From positions 630,913 to 676,189 of the forward strand of contig NW_003101668.1 in NCBI RefSeq assembly GCF_000003855.2: DNA of 45,277 nt. Direction: 5' to 3'. The first letter of the stretch is position 1. Every line of letters starts with the position of its first letter. The stretch comes from Blastomyces gilchristii SLH14081 (lineage: Eukaryota > Ascomycota > Eurotiomycetes > Onygenales > Ajellomycetaceae). The translations under genes and the position numbers were made by a program. The notes beneath the pieces are model-generated. The model worked only from the letters and a program-made list of their open reading frames with translations. It did not search any database and was not told the DNA's origin. Positions 1 through 11,693 of the stretch are shown here, piece after piece.

Positions 1-2350
1 TATAATAAAACTCAGATACTTGATACTCTTGACTTCAAAATCACACTATCAATTATCTATCAGTAGTTCTGCTTCTTATAGCTGTTATAAAATCTTTCAT
101 ACATATTCTTGATATTCTTTTCTGAATTCATTGATGAAGATGAGAATATCATTTAAATAAGCAGATACAAACTTATCAAGGAAATCTCAGAGTATTCAGT
201 TGATATACTTCTGAAATGTACTGAGAGTGTTAGTCAGTTCAAAGAGTGTGACTATTTATTCAAAGAGATTATAATGTGTTCAGAATGCTGTAAGTCATTC
301 CTCTTCTTCAGTGATATAAATCTTATGAAATACAGTAATGACATCTAGTTTTATAAATCATTGAGCTCACTTAATCTGTACTAGAGTTTCATTGATGAGA
401 GATAAGAGATATTGATCTTTCTTTATCAATCTGTTCAGATCTCAGTAGTTCACATAGAATTAAAGTTCTTTATCTGATTTCTTTGTAAAGAGAATAGAGG
501 CTGCAGTGAAAGAGTTGCTAATATATATGAATTCTTTATTTAACAGATCATTGAGTGTCTTTCAAAGAAGAAGGAGTTCATCTCAGAACATGTTATAAAG
601 AGAGTCTCATAACAGTTCAGAGTTCTTATCATTCTTTTTCTCTAATTTGATACTATGATTCACTTCAGAATCTTATAAGAAGAGTATATTCATAATATTA
701 TCTTGTCAGAAGACATCTAGATATTCATGATATTATTAAGAGAGTTTTGTATAAGAATCTATTATTGTAACACAGAATAACTTTTCTAGAGCCTTTTTAA
801 TATTAGTCAGACTGATGAAATAGATTGATACATGATTCTGCTATTAGTGATTCTTTCAGTGACTTCTTTTTCTAAGCATTTCATAGGTATTGACAGAGAT
901 CTGTGTCAGATCAATAGTCTTATGAATATCATCTTTGTGAATTCTATCATTATTAGAGAATATCAAGCTTCTGTTTCAAGTGTTTAATAAGATGTTTTAT
1001 TCAGATAGTCAGGTAAGTTCTAATATAAGATTGTAATCAAGATTATCAACTTCATATGTGTAGATATCTTCATATTAATGTTCTCTCACATCTATGATCA
1101 GCTTCACTATGTAACAGATACAAATGTCTTTTAAATCATCAAATTTGGTGAGAAGTTGAGGTTTTGATAAAGAGATATACTGAAGATTATAATATCTTAC
1201 AACTGAAGATTTTATTATTGCATAGTAACATAGACTGCTGTCTATTATAGCTTTCATATTATACATGTTATTCATTACAGTAGATACAAGAATTACATTC
1301 ATTGTCATTTTCTCTTCAAATTATTATCATCTGACCTCTTCAAGCTTCTGTTTATAAACTTGAATAGAAGCTAATCTTTTCTCTGTTTCATCAGAGCATT
1401 CTTATAGTTATCTTCTGAATCTTTCTCTAATATAATATAATTGACATGAACAGGTGCTGATTCATTCTTTAAATAAGAAGACACTGATCTTTCTCTCAAG
1501 TATGAAGACATATAGATTAATTGACAGTTAAAAGCAATGTGTTCTGATTAATTACAGTTGATACACACTTTACATTGATATTGATCAGTAACTTCTTCAG
1601 AAGTAATCTCAGAGACTCAGAAGCCTGTTCAGACAGCAGAGACTCTTACTTATGTATAGATATTCAAGTCTACTCAATTCATGATATCTGCATTATTATT
1701 ATTTCTCAGCATGAGTGTATGAGTTGCTGAGATGTAACATCTTCTATCACTGTTCTGTATATTCTTGAGCTTGATAAGACAGTCATTTATTGTTCAGAGC
1801 TGTGTGTAGAAGTCTTCATAAGTCTGATCTTCATCTACACTTACAAGAGCCTGTAAGAGTTTGAAAGTTAATGTCTTCTTAAGCATGCTAATCTTTATTC
1901 AATTCTCTCAAGATTGATCACCTGCTTCTAGAATCTTGATGTTGAAGTCAGAAATAAATGTTGTGAGAGAAGTGTTTCTCTGTTAAATACTCTGTAATCA
2001 ATCTAACACTTTCTATTACGTGGCAGTGTCTTGAAACAGAATATCAAGATGTTTCATGATATTATCAGATATTCATAACACTGGTTTACATGCTTTTATT
2101 CATGAATAAAACTTCTGTTTTATGTAATTCTTTAATCATTCATTGATATATCAATCTTGATTGATTAATGAACTGATGAAATCTTTATCTATACTCAGTT
2201 TCATGAGCATCTTCATTCTTTATGATGAGTAGAGAGTGAGATTGAAAGTATTGAAATATATAGAAGTATCTAAGTGTTCTTTCAGCACTTTTGTACTCAA
2301 TTCTGTAGATATTAAAATCACATGAATTAATTGTTGAATCTCTTCATATT
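1..2350 (-). pseudogene. G1 gag-pol remnant (zinc knuckle, RT start)
   Basis: Degenerate polyprotein of a Ty3/Gypsy element. The nucleocapsid zinc knuckle is visible on the minus strand at 1565-1524 with exact C-x2-C-x4-H-x4-C spacing, reading CINCN*SEHIAFNC with one internal stop. Reverse transcriptase lies at the left end. The minus strand of about 120-260 reads LFELTNTLSTFQ and, further on, DKFVSAYLNDILIF, the usual YLDD catalytic box with one D changed to N. Gag occupies roughly 2350-1250 and protease plus early RT roughly 1250-1. RNase H and integrase lie beyond the window. Inactive by stops and catalytic loss; recognition rests on motifs and on collinearity with G3. Confidence 0.8.
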
Positions 2351-2759
2351 GAAGTTGTTAAGTCATGTGCATATCTGCTATCTATTACTATTATAATTTC
2401 AACATTACTCAGAGTCACTGTGATATCATGTCTATACTCATATTCAAGAGTTTCATATTATCATTAGACATAATTATATCAATCATCAGATGTGTAATTA
2501 TATAAATCTCTCATACATCTGAGTGTCAGAACTCTCAGGTCTTTCACTGACATTCTCTTTGTAAAATCTTATTCTCTTTATAAGATCTTGTTACAGGGTC
2601 AGAGTAACTGATAAGCAAGCTTCTATCTGAGAACTATCTGAGAACTCAGTGTCTGTTTAACTGTTTGACTGTTTCTCTATTTCTTACACATCATTACACA
2701 TTCAGATATCTCTTGATAAATAATCATTTCTAATGAGAAGATAATGAATGTTTTTATAG

Positions 2760-3123
2760 TGTAAGAAGCCTACACTGAATAGATCAGTATAATATTGATA
2801 GATCTTATATAACAAAGATAAAAACATTAAAGAAGAAAAGAAAGAGAAAGTGTGAGAATCAGCAATCAAGATGAATATTTATATGCATATGTGGTGGCAT
2901 ACATGGTGGAGCTTCGGGGTGGAAGAATATACACGCGTTTGTAGCAGCCGAGGATCGGTGATTGAGAATAGCTGAGAATCAGAGTGTACGTGTTCATGGC
3001 GGCCAAGGATCAGTGATTAAGAATGGTCAATAATCAGAGTGTATGTGTTCAAGAATGAAGTGATTGAAATCTGTGAAGTGTAACAGAATAGTCTATATAA
3101 TTAATCAGGCGCAGCCCGTCACA
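2760..3123 (-). repeat. LTR of G1 (364 bp)
   Basis: Begins TGTAAG and ends GTCACA on the plus strand, so it is TG...CA bounded in either orientation. It aligns with the 308-309-bp LTRs at 30872-31180, 36349-36656 and 41718-42025. It is about 55 bp longer because a segment containing a GAGGATCGGTGATTGAGAAT-like stretch is duplicated in tandem (about 2950-3050). The LTR keeps several CpG sites, unlike the internal region. Confidence 0.9.
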
Positions 3124-4204
3124 ATATTGCTAATTTATCAAATATAGAGAGACTTAAAGAAAATATTAACAGCTTTCAGAGATATATGAAAACAGCTATA
3201 GTATTATATAGTAATATTATCTTTATTTAATATATACACTGTTAATATTCTTTATATACAGTTATTATATAATCTGTATCAGAGATACATGCAGAAAGCA
3301 GATCTTTATTACTAGAGTAAATAATTATAGTAATTCTCTGTTTTTATATTATAAAGATAAGTTATTCTCATTTCTTTCTTCTCTCTTTTCTCTTCTTCAA
3401 ATCATCACTAATTTTAAGTTAATATGAAAACTATTAAAACACTCTCAGAAATTCTCAAATTGAAGAGTATAGACTAATTAAATTTTTAATAAATATAGTA
3501 GAAATTAAATTATCTTCTATAATAATTAATTATTCACTCTCTTTTAATAAAATAGCAGTCACATCTTCTCTCTTTCTTAAATAAATATAGTATAAGAAAA
3601 GTAAGTATTATATCAGATTATAATAATTAACACAGTCTCAGTACACAGAGCTGTATACACACAGTATGCACTGAATTGAGAAGCTGTATAAGTTGTATAC
3701 TAGTATCAGCATCTCAATAAGAGTTATAAAGTATGAAAAAGTTATAACTCTTACTTATATATACAGAGAATGAATCACTGAAGTAAGTGTATTTATATTA
3801 TATAAAAGTAATACTTTTTAATAACACTTAGTCTCTGATATTATGAAAATAGAGTCTCTTTATAAGATTCATTTTTATCAGAAGTCAGAGAATCTTATAT
3901 TTTTTAAAATTATCTTTATATATTTTATCTGTGAAATCAATGAGAAGAATTATTAATTTCAGTATTCTATTCTTAATATTATTTAAGTAGTAGCAGAGTT
4001 CACTCTGATTATACTTTTTAAGTGTATATTTTCTAATTATTCACATTTATACAGATATATACTGATTATTTATTAGATAATATTAAAATAATAACTTATT
4101 ACAGTTATATTACTCTCACTGTAACAGATACACAGTTAATAATAAATATTATAAAGACTCTGAGAAGTGAGTATTTTAAGAATACTATAACTTTATAATC
4201 TTGA

Positions 4205-4345
4205 TTTTTTTTATTTTTATTTTTTATTTTTTTCTTTTTCTTTTATTTTTTTCTTTCTTTCTTTCTTTTTTTTTCATTGTGATTTTTTCTTGTTTTTATT
4301 TTATTTTCTATTTTTTTATTCTTTTTATATTTTGTATTTTTTTTA
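4205..4345. repeat. T-rich low-complexity tract
   Basis: Long runs of T broken by single A, C or G. It is present at the same relative place in H1 (43208-43380), so it belongs to the transposon and is not a local slippage product. Confidence 0.8.
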
Positions 4346-4701
4346 TTTATAAAATTATATAAATTATAATCTATATTTAGAAAAGTAATAATATTTAATA
4401 ATACTCTTTATTGAATTTTTAACAAATAAGTACTATGTTATAATATTATATAAGTAAGAAATAATTTTATAATCTTATTTAATATTATTCTTGATAATAA
4501 GATCAGAATGAAAATGTAACTAAGAATTTAAATATATTCTTTATTTAAGACTATATTTTTATTTGAAAAGTGAATCTGAGATCTTTAATATTTAAAATAA
4601 TGTGATTTGAGATTAATGTAATAAATATAAATTATAATTAAAAGTAATGCTTTTAGATAATATAATAACTGTAAAGTTTAATTCTGATTTCAAACATAGT
4701 T

Positions 4702-4715
4702 ACACAGTCAGTCTA
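4702..4715. repeat. Target-site duplication of L1, 3' side
   Basis: ACACAGTCAGTCTA, identical to 11554-11567. The sequence is also the TIR end of the TIR-transposon family, so the LINE landed in a transposon terminus. Confidence 0.9.
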
Positions 4716-4771
4716 ATTATTATTATTATTCTTCAATTATAGATGTATGCAGTCAGAGACTATGACATCTA

Positions 4772-4794
4772 CCTGAGAACTGTTAGTTCTCAGG
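4772..4794 (-). promoter_or_regulatory. 3' UTR stem-loop of L1
   Basis: Perfect 10-bp inverted repeat (CCTGAGAACT / AGTTCTCAGG) with a 3-nt loop, about 57 bp from the LINE 3' end. The stem recurs in the SINE tail (19096-19117) and in L2 (24058-24080 region shifted to 24158-24180), with different loops. In stringent-type LINEs such a hairpin is the site the reverse transcriptase recognises; that role here is inferred. Confidence 0.7.
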
Positions 4795-5084
4795 GTTTTT
4801 CCTATATCTGTAAAGTTAACTATTATACATTCATCAATTTCAGATATGCAAAATCAGAAATTTTCAGCTCAGAATACAAAAACTGTTTACAAATTGCAGT
4901 GTTTTAACATCTTCTAATACTTTGAAATCATTTGACAATATCATGACAAAGGAAAAGAGAACACAGTCTTAAAGATAGACACATTAAATAGATAGATAGA
5001 AAGAAATTGAAAGGAAAAGATAAAGTAAAGAAAGACTGTAACAAAACAAATTATTAAAAGATAGTATATAGCTGTTTTAACAGA

Positions 5085-8000
5085 CTATATCTGGTTGATT
5101 TCCTCCTCTTCATATTCAGATAATTCTGAATTTAGCTATTTTCTTGTAGCTGCTTGAGTTTCTGATAGAAAGTCTATTAAGTATTTAATTCCTGTCTCAG
5201 TTGAGAATAAGAATCTCATATTTAATTGATTTAGATCATACTTCTCTTTCAATCTGGCTCTGAGACTATTGTATAATGCACAGTGTATTACAATATACTC
5301 AGGATTCTCATTTGTATTACAGAATGAGTATTCTATTGAGTCAAATCTATCATCAAATCTTTGTATATAAGATTTGAAATAGCCATGTCCTAGTTTCAGC
5401 TGTATTATAGATGAGAATATTTTCTTTTTATATTTAATTGAACAAGATTTTCACTTGAGTTTTGTTTCAAATCTTGAATAATGTATACTCTTCTTTTATT
5501 TCTGCCAGCTTTCATTTCACTTGTCTAAACAGATCTTAATCTCTTAAAAGACCAGGATATAATTTTTTGAATAGATCTGCTTAATTCTGCATTCTTTTTT
5601 ACAGCTGAATCAGCCAATTCATTGTCATGAATATTCATATGAGCAGGAACTCAGTGCAGATGAATTATCAGCTTTGATATTCTTCTCTTTTGAATTTTCA
5701 AAACAGAGTTTAAGATCAGTTCAAGATTCATTTGATCATTATGAATCTGACTATTTCTAAGTCTTTTTAAAGCAGCTTGACTATCAGAGAATATTCATAC
5801 CTCTTTCAAACAATTTCCTCTTTTATAAGATTTTATTTCAATGAGTTTGAAAGCTTTCACTATTGTAAATAGTTCAGCATCAAAGACTTCACATTCACAG
5901 TCTAGATTTCAGAAATCTGAGATAAAATTGATATTATCTTCAGTATAAGCAATGCCTGTGTCTAATCTATTCAAGTTCTCATTTTTTGAGTCATCTGAAT
6001 AAATCAGAACAGAGTCTTTTATATTAATTGTAGAAATTCTCTTCAAATGCTGTTCATATTCTTTCTCTTTTGATAGTTCACTTATTTGTAAGTCTATAAG
6101 AGATTCAAGCTTTTCTCTTCAGAGAGATAACTTCTCATGATCAACTTTTTCAATATTTAAAGAAGAAAATTGATTTTTAATCAGAGAGTATAGTCTGTAT
6201 AGTTGAGAAGACATTTTCTTTGAAGAATTATTTTCATTTCAATCAAGAAATCTATTTCAATCCAGTTCATTTTCAGAGTTAATTGATGAAAATGAAGAAG
6301 AGACTCTTTCTCTGATTATATGATTTGAGCTCATCTTTACAACTCTCAGAGTATAGTTCATACAGGTCTTTTCAAATCTAATAGCAGAAGAAGGAATTGA
6401 AGCTTCAATTTTTATTGCTTTAATAGGAGATGATTTAAATGCTCTCAGAATTCTTCTCAAGACTCTGTTTTACAGACTTTGAAAGAGTTCAGTGAAATTC
6501 TCTTGATTATTTCATCAAACTTGAACTTCATAATCAGCTACTGATGTAATACAGGCTATATATAACTGTCTTATAGCCTGGAAGAATAGACCTCTCTCTG
6601 TATTTGATAGTCTGATTATGTTGTTCAATAGTCTTTCTGCCTTGACAGTTCTTTGTTATATATAATATTTAAAATTCAACTTAGAGTTTAATCATACTTC
6701 TAATCATTTGATATTTACACTGGGTTTAATCTCTCTATTTAAAAGAGTTAGAGATAGTTCTTTCTCATTGAATTTAGAAAAGAAATGAATTAACTCAGTT
6801 TTATTCATATCAAATTAAATTTGATTCATATCTGCTCTAACAAAGATTTTCTTTGCATCTTCTTCAATTACTTTCAAATTCTCTTTGATAGTTTTTGAGC
6901 TGTAGACTAGATCAATATCATTCATATAACTCAGAGATCACACTATTCTTATATTTCTATTTTTGAATAAATATACAGTGTATATTGTAAATAAAATGAG
7001 TGAGATTGAAGATCTCTGTGATACTTCTATTTTTATCTCAGTCTTGTCTTATTTCATTCTATCAAAGAAGAGTTGTATAATTCTTTTAGATATAAAACAG
7101 TTAACTCATTTTATTAGAGAAAGTGACAGTTTTAATATCTTCAATGTCTGAATTAACTTTGACTTTGAAACATGATTAAATGCTTCTTTTATATCAATAA
7201 AAACTGCAGTTGAGACCAGACTCTCATGCTTTGCTATTTGAATATTATAAACAACTGAGAGAACAGTGTTAATTACAGAACACTGTTTTCTATCTCTCAT
7301 TTGTTCACTGAATAAAAGAGAATCACTTATAGAGCTTATAAAAGATAGTCAAGTAGCTATTATCTTTTCTAAAACCTTCTCTAGACAGTTCAATAGAGAT
7401 ATTACTCTATATGACTTAGTAATTGAAGTTTTTCTATTAGATTTTGCAAGAATCACTTCAGTGGCTTCTCTCCAGCATTCAGAATGATATTTATTTTTCA
7501 AGAGATTGAAAAAGAGCTTAAAATATTCATTCTTTAAGTAGAAATATGTATTTTGAATAATTAAGTGATTAATTGAATCAGGATCTGCAGCAGTTTTAAC
7601 AGAACTTGAGAAGATAGCTGACTCTAATTCATCTTATGTAAGATCAGATCTTTCTCAGTCATTTTCATCAATGTAGTTGAGAAGTGATATATTCTCTTTC
7701 TCTGAATCTGAATCTGAATCTGGTGAGTTCTGAAAGAGAATTCTTATAAAAGCTTGACATTTTTTCTCAAAAGAGTTTGCTGTATATGATTCATTCTGAC
7801 ACTCATATTCTAAGGCTGAAAGTTTTGCTACACTTCTTGTTTTAGTATAGTTAAAAGCTTTAAAAACTTTCTTCTCTTATATCTCTTTAAGAAATTTATT
7901 CCAGCAGTCTGTTTTAGCTCTTTTAATATCTGAAAAATATTCATTTCTGACAGCTTTGAACTCTTTATCAGATATTACATCATTCTTTCAATCTCTTCTA

Positions 8001-9035
8001 GCAGTAGCTAATTCTTTTGTTTTAAATGAGATATTCTCATTTCATCAAGATTTTAAATACTCAGAAGATTTTCTCTTTGAAATATTATCTCTAACACTTG
8101 TTAGAATAATAGATGTAATAAGCTTCACTCTATTCTTAAGTATTTCATTTGAGATATCTTGACTAGAATTTCAATATAGCTCATTCTGTCTTTCAGATTT
8201 TAACAGTTTTATACTTTCTTCAACTGCTTTTCAATCAGCTTTTTCAAAGTTATACTGATTAGAGAGAAAAGGATTTTCACTCATTTATTTTTCACTCAGT
8301 TTAATATCAAATTGAATAATCTCATGATCTGATTCTGATGTCTCATTTGAATCAATAAATTAGTTTACAAGTCTTCTTTTCATTAGATTTTGTGATATGA
8401 AGATTAAATCTATAATAGACTTCTATTTTGTCTTTTCTAAAGAATGTTTGTTGATCAGACTTATTAATCAAATCTATTGAATACTCAAAGATTTATTCAA
8501 TCAGATTATCAGCTCTCACTGCTCTCTTGCATTCTGAATTTCATCAGGGATGATATGCATTGAAATCTCCTGCAATTATAGAGTTTCTTCATGAAGTTAT
8601 ATTCAGAAATTCTCTATCAATTATTCAGATATTGTTATTTTTCTTCAATGACTTTTCATTATAGATATTTATGAGCTGTATAGTATTAAACTCATTTTCT
8701 TTATCTATAATATCACTCATCAGAATATCAGAGTCAGACATGATATTAAATCTTAGATTAAATTAATATCTTAATCTCTTTCTTTCATAGATCACTACTC
8801 TTGACATTATCTCAGACTTTTGAGATAGAAAGCAGTAGTAGCTTGAATGAGAAATGATGTACTTTTGCTCAGCATCAAAATTCAGTTCCTGAAGTAGTAT
8901 AAAATCAACTTTTTATTCAAATGTAATTTGAAGATAAGAATAAATACAATTTGAGTTTCTATTCATATTATTTTGAATAAATGTGATTTTTGAAGAGTTT
9001 TTAAACTTTTTTTGTTGTTTTTATTGTATATTCAT
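5085..9035 (-). pseudogene. L1 ORF2: endonuclease, RT, RNase H
   Basis: LINE polyprotein of about 1,317 codons, in the usual range for Tad/I-like ORF2. Reading the minus strand from an ATG at 9035: VDFILLQE (endonuclease, about 8890-8920); GDFNAYHP followed by two TGA codons where WW is expected (about 8550-8580); SDHEIIQFDI (about 8310-8340); FVDIKEAFNHVSKSKL (RT, about 7130-7190); YMNDIDLVYSS (the YVDD-type box mutated to MND, about 6890-6925); an RNase H domain ending NELADSAVKK (about 5600-6050); and a C-x2-C...H...C motif near 5270-5330. The stop is TAG at 5087-5085. Many stops are TGG to TGA, and catalytic D to N changes show loss of activity. The role would be target-primed reverse transcription. 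Confidence 0.85.
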
Positions 9036-9059
9036 ACTAAAAGAGAGTAGAGATAGAGT

Positions 9060-9990
9060 AGAATCTAGTCACTATCATCAGATAGTAGATTATAACTATT
9101 TTGAAAAGTAGAGATCTTAACTGCTTACATTATATCTAGTTTATCATCAGAGTCATTTCTCAATTCTCTAATCTTAACAGGAGTTTGAGAATTCAAATTC
9201 TGTTTACATTTAGTGAGAGAATTGAAGTTTGAAGATTTAGATAATTGAGAGTTTCTTCTTTTTAAGCTTGCAGTTGTAAGTCTACTGACTTGACTCTTCT
9301 CTTCAGTTCTAGATTGACTTTGAGCTTTATCTTTTCTTCAGTTCTTTTGAGTTCTAGAAGTAAACATACATTCTTTTGAGCTAGATGCATGTTTTTCTTT
9401 ACAATTAGAGCACTTAAGCAGAGTGTGTTGATATATTTCATCTCTTTTTGAGCATGTTTCACATTTATGCTCACTAGTTTTGTGATCTCTGGTACAGAAT
9501 GCACATTTCAAGTCTCTAAAACATGAGATTGTAAAGTGTTCATATCTTTGACAGTTTAAACACTGTGTTTGAGCTTTGAGATTCATTCTTGAGTCTTTGT
9601 ATTCATGAACTCTTATTTTCAAATCTGCTACTCTTACTTCAGAGATCTTTGACTGTTCAAGTGTTTTTATATATACTAGAACAGAGACATTTCTTCTGCT
9701 TTATCTGAACTTAATTGAATTTAATCATACAGGCTTCTTTCTCAGTTGAATAGAGTTGTATTCTTTTAATTTATTTTTGAGAAGTAGCATTTCTTCTTCA
9801 CAGTCAAAAATTTCAACTGAAATATTATGAAGAATAAATTTGTCTCACTTTTCATCTCTCTTAGATAGAATTGTTGTGTTTAGTAAAGATTTTTAAACTC
9901 ATTGTTCTCACTCAATGAAAAGTTGATCAGACTGTTTCAATTGAGATATTTCTAAGTCTGTTTTCAATTGAAAAGTTGATCAGACTGTTT
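9060..9990 (-). pseudogene. L1 ORF1: zinc-knuckle RNA-binding protein
   Basis: Gag-like first ORF of the LINE, located just 5' of ORF2 on the minus strand. A 94-residue open stretch (9622-9338) carries CLNCQRYEHFTISC, a clean C-x2-C-x4-H-x4-C knuckle. It is followed by CAFCTRDHKTSEHKC, CETC and CSNCKEKHASSSKEC, the multi-knuckle series typical of Tad/I-like ORF1 proteins that coat LINE RNA. Upstream residues are basic and hydrophobic but interrupted. The C-terminal part is K/R/E-rich. The start codon cannot be fixed because the N-terminal region is broken; limits are approximate. Confidence 0.75.
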
Positions 9991-10930
9991 CAAAAGAAGA
10001 ATAAAAGACTTTTATGTATAAAACACCTGATTTTTTTCACACTAGTTCAGTAACTAGATTAGATTTTTGAAGAGAATCTAATAAACTAAAATTGATTTTT
10101 AAGATAAATCAATAAAATCTTTACAATCTCTTTCTTGAGATACAGTGAGAAAGAGTATGATATCAATTGATAATAAATCAGATGATATGACAGTTTTTGA
10201 GAGAAAAACTGATAAAAAATAAATCAATTTTTTACAGAGAAATTGATTAAAACTATTTAATTTTATTCTAAATTATTCAATTCTTCTCACACAACAAGTG
10301 TACAACTCAAATCAGTTAATAAAGAGTGTAAAAAAGAATTAAGTATTAATAAAAGCTCTTCAGTCACTGAAAAAGTAATTCTTATTTAAAAGAATATAAA
10401 ATTATGATAGAAAACAGCTCTGTTTTTTATTCTTTATAAGAATATTGTATAAAACTCAGAGAAAAACATCTTACTTTTTCAAGAGAAGTAAAAAACTATT
10501 TCTAAGATCTTTTTTTTACATTAACTGCTGCAGAAAAATGAGATAGAAATTACTAAGATATACACTACTGTATACTCTCTATCAAGACTTTTTCTCTTCA
10601 GAGTCTTGATATTATAGAGAATATAAGTCTGTTTCTATATAATAATATAAATATTATCAGCAGAATGTAGAGGAACTGATTATTTATATCTTAAAATAGA
10701 AGACTTTATCAATGATTATATTAATATAGAGTTAATTTTCAAATTCAATAGAAATCTAGTGTTGCTGTTCTCAATCTCTTACAGAATCTATTGAATATTG
10801 AGATATTAAAGCTAGATTTAATATATCTCACTGTGCAGAAATCAAAGACTCAGTCAGATCTTGAGATATACTGATTTTATAGTTGTTAATGTGCTGTTGA
10901 CTTGTTGTATGTTGATTATGTATTAAATGC
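9991..10930 (-). other. L1 5' region, degenerate and AT-rich
   Basis: Between ORF1 and the 155-bp repeats. No convincing coding frame is seen. It contains short imperfect inverted repeats (for example GAAAAGTTGATCAGACTGTTTC twice, cut here to under 22 bases, near 9920 and 9970). Probably the ORF1 N-terminus plus 5' UTR of the LINE. Confidence 0.5.
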
Positions 10931-10935
10931 TGTTA

Positions 10936-11245
10936 CTGAGGTATCTTTTTGTATCATTCTGCTGAGAATGAGCCAGATTGAGAGAAGTAGTACAAGAGTG
11001 AGACTTGATGTTGAAGTCTAGATACACTGATGACAGACTGTGAAGATTGCACTTCAGAAGAGTCTGTTAATTATATACTTGATATTATTGCTGAGATATC
11101 TTTTTATATTTTTCTATCAGAGATGGGCCAGATTGAGAAGGACAGTATGAGGGTGAGACTTGGTGTTGGTGTTTTGAAACATCAAAGATGAACAGGGTTT
11201 TCACAGAGATTGCTTCTCAGATATCTCCACAACTACAGATCAGGG
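10936..11245 (-). repeat. Two ~155-bp tandem repeats in L1 5' UTR
   Basis: CTGAGRTATCTTTTT at 10936 recurs at 11091. Both are followed by a similar GAGCCAGATTGAGA / GGGCCAGATTGAGA block and a GTGAGACTTG block, giving a period near 155 bp. Position near the LINE 5' end resembles promoter monomers of some L1 elements; a promoter function is inference only. Confidence 0.6.
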
Positions 11246-11289
11246 ATCTTCCAAAATTGAGAAGATTGGTGTATATGACTAGGTCTCTT

Positions 11290-11553
11290 CACCTTACAAT
11301 TTGTATGGCACTTTGGCCCAGGGTTGTGGTGTGATAGGGGAGAACAGGGGATAATCTCACACAGGAGTTTTGAACAACGTCCGGTTCACATTTGGCTGGA
11401 TAACTCCACCACCACACAGGGTATGCGGTCGGCGATGGGGTCAGAATGCTCGTATGATCGAGGGCTTTTCGATGGATCTATCGGCGGGTTCTTATTCGAA
11501 AAATCGAGCGAGTTCGTGGTGGAGCGGTTGGCATGCGCATAGTACATTAGTTG
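11290..11553 (-). other. GC-normal 5' terminus of L1
   Basis: This stretch has frequent CpG, CC and GG and looks unmutated, yet lies inside the two copies of the L1 target duplication. It is therefore the LINE 5' end or a 5' extension carried with it. No ORF is convincing; the two overlapping 72-codon frames seen here look fortuitous. Confidence 0.6.
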
Positions 11554-11567
11554 ACACAGTCAGTCTA
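11554..11567. repeat. Target-site duplication of L1, 5' side
   Basis: ACACAGTCAGTCTA, exact copy of 4702-4715. Confidence 0.9.
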
Positions 11568-11693
11568 AGTCTCACTGAGACAGTATAAGACTACTATCTA
11601 ATATTAAAATCATGTAATAAGATCAGTTAAATTAGTAATAAAATTATTAAATATTCTGATTCTGATCTCAGACACAGTTATACAGTCAGTCTA
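11568..11693. mobile_element. MITE/TIR-element fragment M3
   Basis: Matches the reverse complement of the first ~125 bp of MITE M1, from AGTCTCACTGAGACAGTAT through the terminal CAGTCTA at 11687-11693. Only one TIR is present. With the TIR end at 4715 it formed a compound site before the LINE inserted between them. Confidence 0.75.

Larger units (their letters stand above)
1..3123 (-). mobile_element. Ty3/Gypsy element G1, 5' part, degenerate
   Basis: Minus-strand LTR retrotransposon running off the left edge. Its 5' LTR is at 2760-3123. The internal region reads gag then pol toward position 1. The same family occurs complete as G3 (36349-42025) and partial as G2 (30872 onward). The orientation follows from the minus-strand zinc knuckle and RT motifs, and from the polypurine tract beside the 3' LTR in the sister copies. 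All frames are broken by TGA, TAG and TAA. CpG and CC/GG are nearly absent, which suggests RIP-like mutation. The 3' LTR lies outside the window. It sits inside the TIR transposon remnant H2. Confidence 0.85.
3124..4715. mobile_element. TIR transposon H2, right end
   Basis: Collinear with 42141-43747 of element H1 and ends with the same terminal inverted repeat, CAGTCTA at 4709-4715. It is cut on the left by G1 and on the right by L1, whose 14-bp target duplication includes the last bases of the TIR. No coding frame survives. A T-rich low-complexity tract at about 4205-4345 is shared with H1 (about 43208-43380). I can identify it only through its end sequence and its H1 homology. Confidence 0.75.
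4716..11553 (-). mobile_element. Full-length LINE L1 (Tad/I-like, two ORFs)
   Basis: Non-LTR retrotransposon of 6.84 kb on the minus strand. It is bounded by a perfect 14-bp target duplication, ACACAGTCAGTCTA, at 4702-4715 and 11554-11567. The 3' end is a (TAA)n-type tail, seen as ATT repeats from 4716. ORF1 carries several zinc knuckles. ORF2 has an APE-type endonuclease, reverse transcriptase, RNase H and a C-terminal Cys/His motif, the architecture of the Tad1/I group with RNase H. Both ORFs are broken by stops at former TGG and CAA/CGA codons. The 5' end (about 11290-11553) keeps normal GC while the rest is AT-biased. It was inserted into the end of a TIR transposon. Confidence 0.93.
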
